A DNA stretch of 64,000 bases from assembly GCF_031877795.1 (NCBI RefSeq), contig NC_133933.1:22720029-22784028 (forward strand), in the 5' to 3' direction. Every line of letters begins with the position of its first letter. Position 1 is the first letter of the stretch. This DNA is from Strix aluco. Taxonomy: Eukaryota; Chordata; Aves; Strigiformes; Strigidae. Positions 48,613 to 60,185 of the stretch are shown here, in pieces. The notes below the pieces were generated by a model, which ran no database searches, was not told the DNA's origin, and worked only from the letters and a program-made list of their open reading frames with translations. The position numbers and the translations under genes were made by a program.

Positions 48613-49914
48613 AGCGTGAAAGACTGGAGTAGTGCAACATTGGAATTGCATTGGCTAAGATAATAAATGGATCAGACAAATATAGCTGGGCATATGCTGA
48701 GTGTGGGTATGGGTTTTTAATTTCCCTTCTTCAAACCAAGATCTATAATAAGATGTTTCCTGGCTTGTGTGTGAGTGTTTTTAATAGCTTCATTTCTTTT
48801 TTTGCTGGATGCTTCTGGATGTGGCTGTACTAGCCAAGCCCCACACAGTAGCTACAGTGAATATTGTTTTACAGCACTGAGCTGAGAGTACAGTAGATGC
48901 CATAAACTATCCTGCAAGTCTGCTCTGTCAATGGGTGAGCACATTAGCAGCCTTTCTTTGCAAACTGAAGCAACATCAGAGGTGGCAGAGGAAAGAGGGT
49001 TTGTTTGCAGTAGAAAAGCACACTTCTCTGCAGCTGGACGGTGGCTGTTGGAACAAGGGAAGGTATACTTCTATTTTATCTGCCTCTGCAGTCATAACAG
49101 GTAGTGGGGTTGCTCCTTGATCTTCTCCCTTGCCGATCCCAAATCCAGTCTGATCTGGTCCACAGCTCCTCTCTGGGCACCAGCAGATCCCATGGCCGTG
49201 CAGCAAACAGGAGCCGCTGCAGGATTAAGGGGCAGGAGGAGCTGGTAAGCAGAAAGCTTCACACTCTGTCATGTACACACACACCAGCAGCAGTTAGAGC
49301 CATGGACTTGCCTGAAACCACTCTTCACATAAGCTTTGCTGAGGCTGTAGTGTGTCCTTCATCTCTTAAGCTGAGCTAATTCAGATTTATATTCACCATC
49401 GGTATCCCACGTTACAAAGGCAGGACACCCAGAGAGTCACGCCGTGCAGCAGCACAATGCCCTGACTGCTGCTGGCCACATTTTTCCATCATTGCAAGAG
49501 CCAGTATGTCAGCTGTGGATAAAGTAGGTCCTTGGGGCTGGAGTGAGTCATGTGTGATGACCACTCCTTGCACTGACTGGACTTTAAAGTACCTGTCAGT
49601 GGAGGCAGCTTATTAGAAGCCCTAGGAAATGTGTGTACTTGCTTAAAATCCCATCTTCAGGTGTCATTTGAATGACAAATTCTGCTTTCACTTAAAGAAA
49701 ATGATCACATATCCAGCCTTAGCAGCTTTGACCTAGGTGGCTCAGAAACCTGAAGGTGTATCTGAGGTACACTCTTACTTTAACCCACAAGATTTATTTT
49801 TAAAGCCAGCATCAGGGAGAGGCCTGAATTGCAGTTGTCTTCAGACTGGAGCCAATTCCCACGTCTCAGGTAGGACATTTCTAAGCCTCCTGCATAATAC
49901 TTGAACTTTAATTT

Positions 49915-50045
49915 GACATGAGTCAGCATTGTAATGATGTTATGAAAAAGGCAAACTTCGTACTAGGAATGTGGTCTACAAGAAAAGATCAAACTAGCTG
50001 GATCTACTGAGACTGAAAGAAGAGAAAGCTGAGGGAAGAACACGT
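49915..50045 (+). repeat. Ancient CR1-type LINE fragment
   Basis: TGTAATGATGTTATGAAAAA, GGCAAACTTCGTACTAGGAATG and GGTCTACAAG resemble the CR1 reverse transcriptase end (a clause like GTGAAAAAAGCAAACATCATTCTGGGATG). After a deletion, AGACTGAAAGAAGAGAAAGC and TGAGGGAAGAAC resembles the next conserved clause (GAGAAGAGAAGACTGAGGGGAGA). Decayed and internally deleted. Confidence 0.5.
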
Positions 50046-51597
50046 CTCCAGGGCACAACAGGCCATCCAAGAGAGGGAGACACATTTCTGCTGTCATACT
50101 AAGAAAGTTGCATCCAACCTCCATGGGATCAAACTACGGGGACATCCCTGATTGAAAAGGGACAATGGAGCAGCAGTGTAGCATTAACCCCTGCTCTGAC
50201 TTCATCAGGGAAATATTTTACTTCTGTTTCTCTGCTCCTCATCTCAGGAATGGGGAATATCACCATCATTTTGCCTTATGCATGTTAACAGACCAAGTAA
50301 CCGGATGTTATAATTTCAGGGCCACGTCAGTCCCTCTGATATGTAAGTTGATAGCTCCGAGTGAATGCAGAATTGGGAGTCAAAAGTGGCTTTAGGAAAA
50401 ACTGAGCATGAGTGTGGGCTCTTCCATGGATGAAGGACACCACCCTGATCAGCTGCAGCTGTTTTCTTCTGCAGGCAATAACGCACATTCCCCCTGGACC
50501 TCTGAAGTAGATAACAGCAGGCAGAGGAGGAAAATAGGACCTAAACCAAGCATTTCTATAGGGATAAAATTCACTCCTGTGTCTTAAATACCAGCTCCCA
50601 TTATACTTTCACCAGTTCATTCCCAGTGTGATCCCAGTTCTGATAAGCTGAGCCCTAACGAGCCGTCTTTGCATGGTGCATGTGTAAGGCAGTATGTCTG
50701 CAATCGTCTTTACAAAGGGGGTCTGTCTCCCCCTTCCCTCCATACCCAGCCTGGCTGTACTCAGCTGCTGGGACAGGGAGAGCTGGGAGCAACTGCAGGG
50801 GCAGCTGTGCCACCAAGGAGCACACCCCTTCGGCTCAGCTTCAGCCAGGGCTACCCCACTGCCGGTCCCACGGCCATACCGCCGTCCCCAAGGCACTGGG
50901 CTCAGCTGCCCATTCGTTAGACCTGGCTGCAGACACGGCCGTAAATGCTCATGGCTGGGGAAAGTGCTGCTGCTCCAAAGGTGGCTCAGCAGTGGATGCT
51001 GAAAAGGTTTGGCCCTTAGAGAAAAGACTTCCCGTGAAAGCTCCCTGGGCTGGCTAACATAGGTGTTTTTTTTATGGAGAGCTCTCAGCTGCTCAGTCTG
51101 CACTGTGCCTGAAGCTGAAATGGAGGGAAAATTCATATTATCCTGCAATATATTGAGAATTTGTCTCTGTTCCTCAGACCTGTTGGGTACCAGGGCTACC
51201 TGGGCTTATGTTTTGCCTTTGGGCTGAAATGTCCCATGGCCAGCCTGCAGTCAGGAGCATATTCTGTCTGCACTCAGCTGATTTATCACAACTTCAGTAT
51301 TGCATCTGTCCTCATTTATTATCCTATATATACCAGGTAGAAGTGCCAGGGTGTTTCTGTGGCAGGAGTGAATCCTGGGCTGCGGGTCCATCCTCATCTT
51401 GGTGCAAAAGGCTGGAGGCACGTGGCTGTATCAGAGCCTCTGCTGGGGTGTAGGGACATACTCTGCCTGCAAGGAGAGCACACCTCATTGCTTCAGCAGG
51501 CACCCTAGAAACAGGCTTTTGATCACAAATGTAGTCATGGTGTTTGTGTTCCTTTCCTCCAACAGCTCTCACTTCCCAGGTATTACCAACACATCCG

Positions 51598-51672
51598 TGC
51601 ATCCCTTTGCAACAGAAAACCAAGGCCCAGGGGGCCGTGCATGTCTCCCAGGTCACACAGTGACTCAGGGAT
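51598..51672 (-). repeat. MIR-like SINE relic
   Basis: On the + strand, ATCCCTTTGCAACAGAAAAC, CAAGGCCCAGGGGG and CCCAGGTCACACAGTGACTC follow the reverse complement of MIR (CCCATTTTACAGATGAGGAAAC, TGAGGCCCAGAG, CCAAGGTCACACAG). Confidence 0.5.
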
Positions 51673-52444
51673 GTCTCTCTGTCCACGCAGTCTGTGTTGG
51701 GCCCCTGTCTCTTCCTACGGACGTGGTGCAAACCAGGAGTTAAGATTGCGTGACACTTGCTAATTGATGCGGAGATACCTCTGTTTTGGGAGGGTGCTTA
51801 GGAAATTCTTCGTGTTCAAATCAACCTGCAGCTGGCTGCTTTCCTCCTGTGCTGGCTTGTGCCGAGGGATTGCTTCCCATTTTTCTCAATTCCAGCTTTG
51901 CAGATGTGCATGGACACTTCACACCAGCCTGAGATCAAGCCGACGCAATGAGACCATTGCACCTGTGAAAGCCTGCACACAAAATGTCTTGTATAATTAG
52001 CTTTGCTATTACTTCTGTTGCTGCCGCAGCATTGTCCCCTCTCGGTATGTCAATCATCACCTTCCCCCAGGGGACATTTCAGTTTTCCAGGAGATTGCAA
52101 AGCTTTGATAGCATGCCACGGAAGTGTGACATAGCGCATAACCATCCATAAACCCTTCTGAGGTTGACACCAACCAAGATCAAAACTTGCTGGCGATGGT
52201 AGAGCAGGGCACAAGGCAAGGTATGCTGCACGGTGCCTCACATGCCCAAAGGGAGATGTGAGATGTTTTCCCTGTCCTTGGAGCAAGTGGGGTTGGCAGC
52301 AACATCCTTCCTCTCAAGCCGTGATGGGAGAAGGGGTTCATCACGACACGAAGTGCTAAAGTGTTTGATCTGGCAGCTGGTGTCAGGCTGTAATACACTT
52401 TCAGCAGAGAGATATTATGTAAAGTGGAGTGGTGACCCAAGGAG

Positions 52445-52685
52445 GTGTAATTAGCTCTGCTGTCATGTAGGAAAGAACATGTTTGTACAGATTATTTCCA
52501 ACTTCTAGCAACACCTGCTCACTTGCTTTAACCAGATTTCTCAAATAGGGACTAATTAGCACTTCCTTGGAAGCCCAGCTCTCTCCAGGTAATGGCTTTA
52601 CCTCTCAATTGGTATTCCTTCTGCAGGAAGCCACATTAATTACTATATCAAGAAAAGCTGATGGAAGCAGAAAACCATTTTCATG
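52445..52685. promoter_or_regulatory. Candidate distal enhancer block
   Basis: A stretch with TAATTAG, CACATTAATTACTATATC, CAATTGG and a bHLH-type CACCTG within 240 bp, and no repeat content. The homeodomain-like cluster and the low G+C set it apart from its flanks. Suggested by texture only. Confidence 0.22.
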
Positions 52686-53619
52686 CTTAAAACTAAGTAA
52701 AGGAGAAGGTAGAGCTCACTAGACCTGGACTTCCTTGCTCATGCAAGGGGTGAAGGCTGTGCAGTGAGTTTCCTTCTCTGCATCCTTGAATGAAAATGGT
52801 ATTTTGCATTTGTATGGTTTCTGAGGGCTGTGGGTGAGGGCCATGTGGTGCTGCTCCCCCAGGGTTTGAGCCCAGCATCTCAGGGCAGCGCTTGTGCCAC
52901 CCCAGCAGTGGCACAGAGCTAACCCTGACCACTGTGGTGGCTTGGAACTGAAGGGAGCCCCTGTGGCATCCGTGCTGGAGTCTTCTTCTGAGTGAGCTTG
53001 TGCTGGGGTGGGTGGACAGGGCTCCCTTTTTTTTTTTTTAGCAAGCATAACTATGTATGTGCAAGACTCTGAACATAGTTAGGTATTAACTACAATTTGG
53101 AAGTTAATGGTGTTAATTGATGCTACTGTTTGTAGAGCACTAGTCTAGCCAACCCCTTCTTAAAGGATAAGATTGTGATGAAGTTCATGAAATCTCAGTA
53201 ATCTGGGAGGCAGATGAGTGGTGTTACAATGCTTCAGGTGAGTGGGCTGTGGCACAGGGTGTGTGCAAACAGCCAGGGCAGTGCTCCCAGCCCAGCCTAG
53301 CCCAGCCCTTCATCCCTGCTACTAACCACCAGCTCTGCTGAAGCTTTATAGGAAAGAAACGCCTTCTGAAAACCTTCTGTTTTCCTCTTCTGCATGAAGG
53401 GATGAGGTGTAGCCATCTAACTTGGCTGTTCCCAGTCCTTGCCTCCTTGTGAGAGGTGGGGATGACCCTTCTTATCACATGACACATTCCTGGAGGTGTT
53501 TCTGTTTCCTTTTAACACCCTTATCCATGAAATCAATCCTCTTTTGATAGCTGTAGTTTGGTGGATTCTACAGCACTGCAGTTTTTAGGAAAAGATGCAT
53601 TTTTGGGAAGTGATTTGTA

Positions 53620-54290
53620 CTGAACCAACTCCCTTACAGTCTGCCATACGCTGTCTGCAGAGCACAAGGTGAGAAGGCACAACCAGTCCCACCTTCCCCA
53701 TGTTTGAGACCATGCAACCACACCTCATCCCTAACACACCAAGTCTGTTAGCTTGGTTTTTGGCTAAAATGTGTTCCAGGCAGCTATCCAAGCTAGCCTT
53801 GACCATCTCAAAAGATGGAGACTCTGCTGTTTCCTTTGGCATTTGTCTTTGACTCTCAAGCTTGCACTGTTGATGTATTTCTTTCTTAGTTTGTCCAGTT
53901 CTGGTCTACAGCTTTTACTTTTTGTTCTCCCTTTTTCTAACTGAGCCTTTTAGTGCCTGGAGTTATGTGCTCGTGCACTGTAATTGAATCCACCATCTCA
54001 GTAAGATAAATGACTCTCTGGATGCCTCCCTATAGGCGTCTTCTCCAGCTCTGAAGCTGCTTTTGTGGCCTGGTTCTGCCCTCTTCTCAATTTTACCTTG
54101 TCTTTTTGCAACCATGGGCACCAGCACACAAATGCTGTATTTTAGCTCCAGGTTAAAAACTCTTCGGAATGTATACGTAAGGATCTTGTTAACACTTTGT
54201 GCTACAGCATCACTTGCTGTTCATCTGTAGTTTCCTTGTATCTCCTTCCCGTTTTCCTTTCCTACCCATATCACACAGAACTCTTGAACA
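53620..54290 (-). repeat. Ancient CR1-type LINE relic
   Basis: On the + strand, CTTGACCATCTCAAAAGATGG and AGACTCTGCTGTTTCC resemble the CR1 clause AATATCTCCAAAGATGGAGACTCC. About 230 bp on, CTCTTCTCAATTTTACC, CTTTTTGCAACCATGGGCACC and AATGCTGTATTTTAGCTCCAGG follow the clause order CTCTCCAATTT, CTTTTTGTA, GGTGCCCA and ATACTCCAGG. Read on the minus strand the first part gives ETAESPSFEMVKASLD, like the CR1 C-terminus. Highly decayed with gaps; the left edge is uncertain. Confidence 0.5.
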
Positions 54291-54927
54291 CTAAAAGAAG
54301 CAGAAAAGACATAATTTCAAAACTCATTTAAGGAAACATTTTTTTTTTCCCTACCCAATCTATGTGGAACTCACTGCCATAAACCAAAAGTGAGGCAAAG
54401 CAGGGCAAAATGTCCACAAATAACAAAGACATATACAGGAATAACCATATTTTACTTTTTTTAAGAGCTTTTGGAGACCTATAAGTCCTTAAACCTTCTG
54501 GCAGTCTTAACTTGTGGAGACTTCGGAGAAGTTGTGCATTGGGAAGGTTGTTCAGGGGGGTTGTGCAGCAAAACATCTGGCAGTGCTGATTGCCAGGCCA
54601 AGGTAGAGAAGGAAATGGACCAACAGGCTGAGCCAGCATGGCATCTCCTACATATCTGTGCTTGCTGACATGTCCCTCGGAGAGAGATGTGTGACCTTCC
54701 AGAGAACAAAAATCCCTATTCCCCAACTGACCTAGTTTATTTTCACGCATCATTTAACATGCCTTATAATATTTTATAGACTCATTTCTGTAACTCAACA
54801 TTGAGCTATTATGTAATGAAATGATCCCCAATAGGGACCTTAGGAGAGCTAATTGTACATAAAAGCTTTGGGGGTGGGGCAGTGGGAAGCATCCACACTG
54901 CTTTAAATACTGAAATTTGCTTCTCTT

Positions 54928-54953
54928 AATATTTATTTATTTATTTATTTTTA
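54928..54953 (+). repeat. ATTT tetranucleotide repeat
   Basis: About six units of ATTT (TATTTATTTATTTATTT) in an A/T-rich context. Confidence 0.9.
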
Positions 54954-56179
54954 GTCTTGATTCTGGTTGCAATTCTGCAGCTACACATCAGCAGTGATAC
55001 TGATGAAACCTCTGGTGCCAGTGCAAACCAGTATCCAAATCAGACCCAGAGAAGTAGTATTTCATTTTTTCTATGATCATTTTGTCAGCTGGGACCTTAT
55101 TTTAAAGGCATTGGTAGATGTATGAAAAAACAGTTGTAGGAGCTAAGAGGGAAGAAATTCAAGGAATTCCCTTTATCAGTGGGTCTGAGAGTTTGGATAT
55201 GTTTCCAAGCAGCTCTGCTTGAGGTATCCCTATGGATTGCTGTCCACATCCATAGCAGCAGGAGGCTGGGCTAGGGGTCAGGCAGTGCTGGAGGCAACCT
55301 GCTTGCAAGAAAGGAACATCTTATTTATTATTTTTTCCTGCTTTTTTCTCAGTACAAAATTCGCAAAATAAATATGATCCATCGGTTTTTGATGACCACT
55401 TGAATGTTTTGCAAAAATGTGATGAAGCATTATTTTTATATTATTATTTATATTCTTTATTATTTCATTATATCTGATATCTTAGCAGACCTGCAAGTGT
55501 TACAGCAGGTCCCAGGGAAGTCTGGTGTGTTGACATGACTTGCAAAGGATTGCATGAAGTTGCCTGTCATGACTGCATTGGGGAGCGGGGAATGAAATGG
55601 AGCAAATCTTACCCTGGAGGACCCTGAGGACAAAGAAACTTAAGGAGCACCTGAGTGCTATGGATGGTATGAAGTGCAAGAGGACATAGGAGCTCTGCTT
55701 CTTGTCCCACAGAGGCTTTTTAGCATGCCAATCACCATGAAATGAGGACAACTTCCAGTACAGGCTGATGAGTAGTTATTTTTCCTGCTCTGCTGAAGCC
55801 ACTGGAAAAATCTGATTGATCCAGGATGTCACGTCAGAGCCTAATTCCCCTTTCTGCAAACACCCATATGCTTATGTTTAGTGCTTAATAAAAGGTAAGC
55901 TCCAGTCAATGGGAAAATGTGCTTAAGAGCTTTATCCGCTTTCTTAAGTGCTTTGCTGGGTCTGGCCCCATACAATGTGTCAAGCACCCATTAGTCTCAT
56001 CTTTTATTGCTGTAATATAGATAGCTCCTTGGAAATAACCCTTTCAACACAAAGGTGGGGGTTTTTTGGAGGGGAAGCCACCCTGTGCATATGCACTTAG
56101 TAATAATGGCATGCGTTTGGGTGATGTTCTGGCTTTCTGCTCTGAGGAAATAAAGGGAGGGAAACATGATGGTCTTGGA

Positions 56180-56445
56180 GCAGGTACAAAGCTTTCAGAG
56201 GCCTGGCTCGGCTGAAGTTGCAGAAAACATTTCTCTTTGTATTGCAGGGCTTGGCAGCCCAGCAAGATAATAAAAGATAAAGCAAACTGTACGACAATGG
56301 AAAATGCTGAGCTCTCTGAGTAATTAAAGGTTGTGTAAGACGGTCGCATGGCTTGCAAGGATTATTAATACAGTCACGTTTGCATTATATAAAGGGTAAT
56401 TAAAATGCAGCCTGCTTACCATTGATTACACCCTTTGCCTGGCAT
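56180..56445. promoter_or_regulatory. Candidate distal enhancer with clustered developmental motifs
   Basis: Within 170 bp there are a SOX-type ACAATGG (56294-56300), TAATTA sites (56321-56326 and 56397-56402), ATTATTAATA, octamer-like GTTTGCATTA, and ATTGATTAC of HOX/PBX type. GATAA repeats lie just upstream (about 56264-56280). No transposon sequence is seen. Such clusters often mark conserved enhancers near genes like LBH. Conservation was not tested. Confidence 0.3.
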
Positions 56446-57532
56446 TTGTAGCAGTGGGTGCACAGCCAGGCTGCAAAGGCAGCTCAGGAGGCAGCGACTG
56501 CCAGCGAAAGGAGAGGCCGTGGAAGGGCAGGATGCCTGAGACCGCGGGACCACCGCTGTACTGTGGCTTTGGACAAACCCCGCACAAATCACCCTGCAGA
56601 CTGTGTCCTCTCCCTGTCGGCATGGCCAGGAGGGTGTCTTCTCCTCCCGCTGTGCCCCAGCCACTGAAGCTTGCCTACAAGAGCCTTTTGGGATCTGGTG
56701 AATGTGGAGAGAGGTGGGGATCTAAGCAGCTCTCGATACAGCAGCTAAGCTGGCTGTGGATTACAGATTGGTGCACCTGAAGAAACTTTGCCAGGGTAAC
56801 GTAAGGAAGCCAGGAGGTGAGGGATGTCTAACATGGAGGTTGTTCACTGGCTACAGCCACTGTGCAGCTGGCAGCCATCCTTAGCCCTAAGCAGACTGCA
56901 TTGGTTTTGCCAGCCCTGCTCCATGCAGACAGGCATCCGAGCCCCGTGGGTACCACAGGATGCTCTCAGGAGCACAGGGTGGCACAGGACAGTGAAGGGC
57001 AGCTTCTTGAGGCAGCACAGAGCAGACCCAGGCTGTGGATGCCAGCCGGCCCCTTTGTGATTCCCAAAGCCCAGTTTCGTTAACAGTGGGGAATGAAAGA
57101 TGGGAGTGGGCCTGGCCATGGCTTTCTGGCGGCCCCACCTCAAAGATGAAGGGCAGCTTCTCTTGTTTGATGCTGCATGTGAAAGTGCACACCAAGAAGG
57201 GTCTCAAGTGATGTGTTAATTGTGTGAAAGTTGCAGTGAGCATTTTCCACTAGTTCCCACAGCAGGGAGAGGTGAGGTGCCCAGACCAAGGAGAAAGGAG
57301 TGTAAACTCCCTGATGTCAGCTCCTGTGAGCCCTTGAACTCCTGGTTTGCATTTTCTATTGCGTAAGGTACCCTTGGGTGCTGAAGAGGGGTTCAGGTGG
57401 AGCTGGGGAGGCTCGGCCTCTGCAGGATGCTCTACTTTTTGGAACTCTGTGCTGTCTGCTCCTGACAGGGCTTGCAAAGAAAACGTCTCAAACCCACGTA
57501 CAAGGTTGTTGGGAAGCTGCAAGCACACCATG

Positions 57533-57587
57533 TCTCTATGTTCCTGATTATTTCTCTGTGTTCCTGATTATTTCCCTGTGACTCCTG
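57533..57587 (+). repeat. 20-bp tandem repeat, two and a half copies
   Basis: TCTCTATGTTCCTGATTATT is followed at once by TCTCTGTGTTCCTGATTATT (one mismatch) and by a third, decayed partial unit TCCCTGTGACTCCTG. Confidence 0.85.
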
Positions 57588-57762
57588 TCCTCTGTGTGAG
57601 GGCGCTTCTCGGGCAGCAGCAAAGGCAGTGCCTCCAAGGGAGCTGGAGATAAGAGTACACGCGAGAATGAGCTGGACCTACTGTTTTCTCCATGGAAACA
57701 TGATTAGCACTCAGCTGTTAGGCCCAGTAAATTCAATTACAGCTGTAGACAGAAACGTCTTT

Positions 57763-57779
57763 AAAAAAAAAAAAAAAAA
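57763..57779 (+). repeat. A17 homopolymer
   Basis: Run of 17 A. The sequence before it does not resemble a processed gene copy. Confidence 0.9.
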
Positions 57780-58830
57780 GCCAAGCTGGTGTAAATGAAA
57801 ATACAACCTTGTGCTTTAGAACTGTTGGGGCTATTTCTTTGTTTTTTACAGTCCCAACTATGTACCATAGCCCTTGTGGGGTGTGCATGTGGAATGATGT
57901 TTCCCCGTGGTGCTGCTGCCCCATGAAGCCACGGTACAGAACCTCTGCCCTACTGTGGCAAACACTGGCTGGTCCTAGCACTGATCTTCTCAAGGGCAGC
58001 AGAATTAGGGGGCTGGACAGGCAGCCAACGCCAAACATCTAAAGAGTGAAGTATTTCTAGAAAGTCACTTTCCATCCAATGGGCCTGAATAATCAAAACC
58101 TGAGCTCTTGGAGATGACAACTGTGAGCCTGTAGCGTTCCTTCCAACAGCCCTCCACTGGCTCTTGAGAAAACACTTTTAAACACACATTAGCATTCCTC
58201 ACAATTCAGGGGACCCTTTTCAGAGACACTTTCACTATGCAGAGAAGTGTTGTGAGGTGGGGAAGCCTCAACCTGACTTTGAAAACCCTGATGTCTGGCC
58301 TGAATAGCCACCATGAGCTTTCTCCCTGTGTTTTTATAATTTCTTATCCCCACAGGTGATCTGTTCTCTGTTGGGCTGGAATTGAAAATAATTTCTTGCA
58401 GCTAAAAAGCTGGAATCTGAACACAGCACTTTTAAAAAAAAACCCCAGGCAAATTAAGATCAAAAGTTCCCCCAACGTCAGCCCTACCCTTGATGCAGTG
58501 TTTTAGCTCACCCAGCCTTCTCCATGCAGCCCTGGGCAGCATTGCCAGCACCTCCTGCTCCCCAGAACACGGCGCCAGGCAGTGGAAAAGCCCTTCATGC
58601 CACCTTTTCTCATTTGCAGGTCATGGGGAGGAATCTGCCAGCAAAGCCACAGACTTCAAAAACATTTTTCTCTGCCCATGGAAGGAATTAATTGCTTTAA
58701 CTGCACGTTGTGGCGGGTACAATTTAGTATCTTTTTAATTGGCATCTCATCCGCACTTTCTGCATTCCCTTGTGACCAGTTTGAGGTCTATTTTGCGTGT
58801 TTAGTCCCTGGGTGGCAAACCTGTGGAGAA

Positions 58831-58985
58831 GTCAGGAGACGTGAATGGTTTTTCCAATGCTGCTACTGACTTTGCCTGACTGGCTTTCAGATACTTATCC
58901 AAAATGTGATTTGGTTCCCCCATCTGTAAAATGGAGGTTGTTGATTAATCATGTTTAAAAACTGCTTTGAGAGCTTGGGGTAGAA
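58831..58985 (+). repeat. MIR SINE relic, nearly full core and 3' part
   Basis: The order GTCAGGAGACGTGAATGG, CTGCTACTGACTTTGCCTGA, then CCCCCATCTGTAAAATGGAGG and ACTGCTTTGAGAGCTTGGGG follows MIR from its 5' half through the TCTGTAAAATGGGG clause to the AAGCGCTTTGAGA clause. It is the best preserved of the MIR-like copies here. Confidence 0.6.
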
Positions 58986-59082
58986 ACCAGCCAGTGGGCT
59001 CCAGGTTGAGTAAGTTTCTATTTTTCAAATCCGTTACAGTTTTCTGTGCTTTGAAATATAGAGAAGTATGGAAATAGTCAAC

Positions 59083-59112
59083 TTTTTTTTTTGGGGGGGG
59101 GGGGGGCGGGGG
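59083..59112 (+). repeat. T10-G14-C-G5 homopolymer junction
   Basis: Ten T, then fourteen G, one C and five G. The G run could form a quadruplex and is hard to sequence accurately, so its length may be uncertain. Confidence 0.85.
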
Positions 59113-60185
59113 TGGTTTTTAAAAGCTCTATAATTTTGGTGTGGTGGAAAACTTAAAAATAAATTCTTCCCACAACATTTTAGCCTTGCACTGGACCAAA
59201 TCTTGAAGGAAGTAATATTGCTGTTGGTTATAGTTGTCGGGCTTCGGCATTTCTGTTGTGGAAACCAAGTATCAGGGTTGGATGTAGGGTCTCATCACAT
59301 CCATGCTGTGCTTTCTCATCTTGGTTATTCCTAACTGAAAGCAATAAAATGCCTCTCACCCGAAAGGATACATTTCAGGTTCTTTGGGGAGGAAATACCA
59401 CCCTGTGGTGAGAGGCAGCTCCCTCTGCAGAGGAGCACGCTGGCAGCCAGGCACACTCCTCCACGTTGAAGCACAGAGGGGAATCACCCGGCTTTTCCAG
59501 GTGAACTCCATCCCCAAAAAACCAAGCCTGACCAACTGCTCTGGAGGAGTCATTCCACCCATCTTCACAGCAGCTGACAGGTCTGGGTGTCATTCCATGG
59601 ATTCAAGGAGAGGTGCCGATGCCCTTTGCAGACCCTGGGCAGACAGGGCTCCATCCCACTTTGCTGTCAGCTGGAGCAACCCAAGAACAGCGGGGCATTC
59701 ATTCCCAGGACGGTCCCTGTCCTGCCCTGGCAGTGGGTCTGGGCTGGAAGGACACACGCTGGCACGTGGCCACAGGAGGTTCTTGGGTTACTCAGGTGGC
59801 CACATGTGGGTAGTTTTGCTTAATGGTATCAAACAGAGGGTGATAATGTTACCTCGGGGATCAAGTGGTGAGCTTTGTATGGCGTGACCTTTGGCAGCAG
59901 CAGGAGCCTCTCATGACATGGAGAGGCCCGGGATGTCACAGGGACCCAGGGGGTAGGGGACAGATTTACTGGGGAAGAAGGCCAACGCCCTGGAACAGCT
60001 GGACTGCTTGCAATAAAACCCACCTATTCCCAGGTGTGCAGCCCCTCTGCTTCAGCCCAAAGGCTTAATTTCATTTTGCAGTATTTTAACTACTATCTTG
60101 GGGTTGCCTCTGAACATGCCAAAGCCATTCATCTCCTTCTGTCTCCTCTTGCTGAGACCCATCATCAGCCCAGGGTCACCTCCAA

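Larger units (their letters stand above)
43330..49910. other. Intergenic sequence, no gene recognised
   Basis: Unique-looking DNA with a T19 run at 45929-45947 and a T11-G-T15 tract at 48586-48612. The open frame at 47833-48291 (152 codons, plus) has no recognisable domain. A TCF-like GATCAAAGG lies at 44906-44914. Confidence 0.55.
50045..53610. other. Intergenic sequence, no gene recognised
   Basis: The overlapping open frames near 50609-51148 and 51324-51743 look like chance frames in a GC-richer patch. A MIR relic at 51600 and an A/T-rich candidate enhancer at 52450 are listed separately. Confidence 0.55.
54290..60180. other. Intergenic sequence, no gene recognised
   Basis: Contains A/T-rich patches (54928-54953 ATTT repeat; 55426-55480), an A17 run, a tandem duplication at 57533 and a MIR relic at 58831, all listed or noted. 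Open frames up to 167 codons (59384-59887, plus) show no recognisable domain. Confidence 0.55.

Noticed and set aside
50609-51148. 179-codon minus-strand frame in a GC-richer patch
   Set aside because: Three overlapping plus-strand frames cover the same bases; composition explains them.
57763-57779. A17 run considered as the tail of a processed pseudogene
   Set aside because: The upstream sequence resembles no mRNA and no target-site duplication was found.
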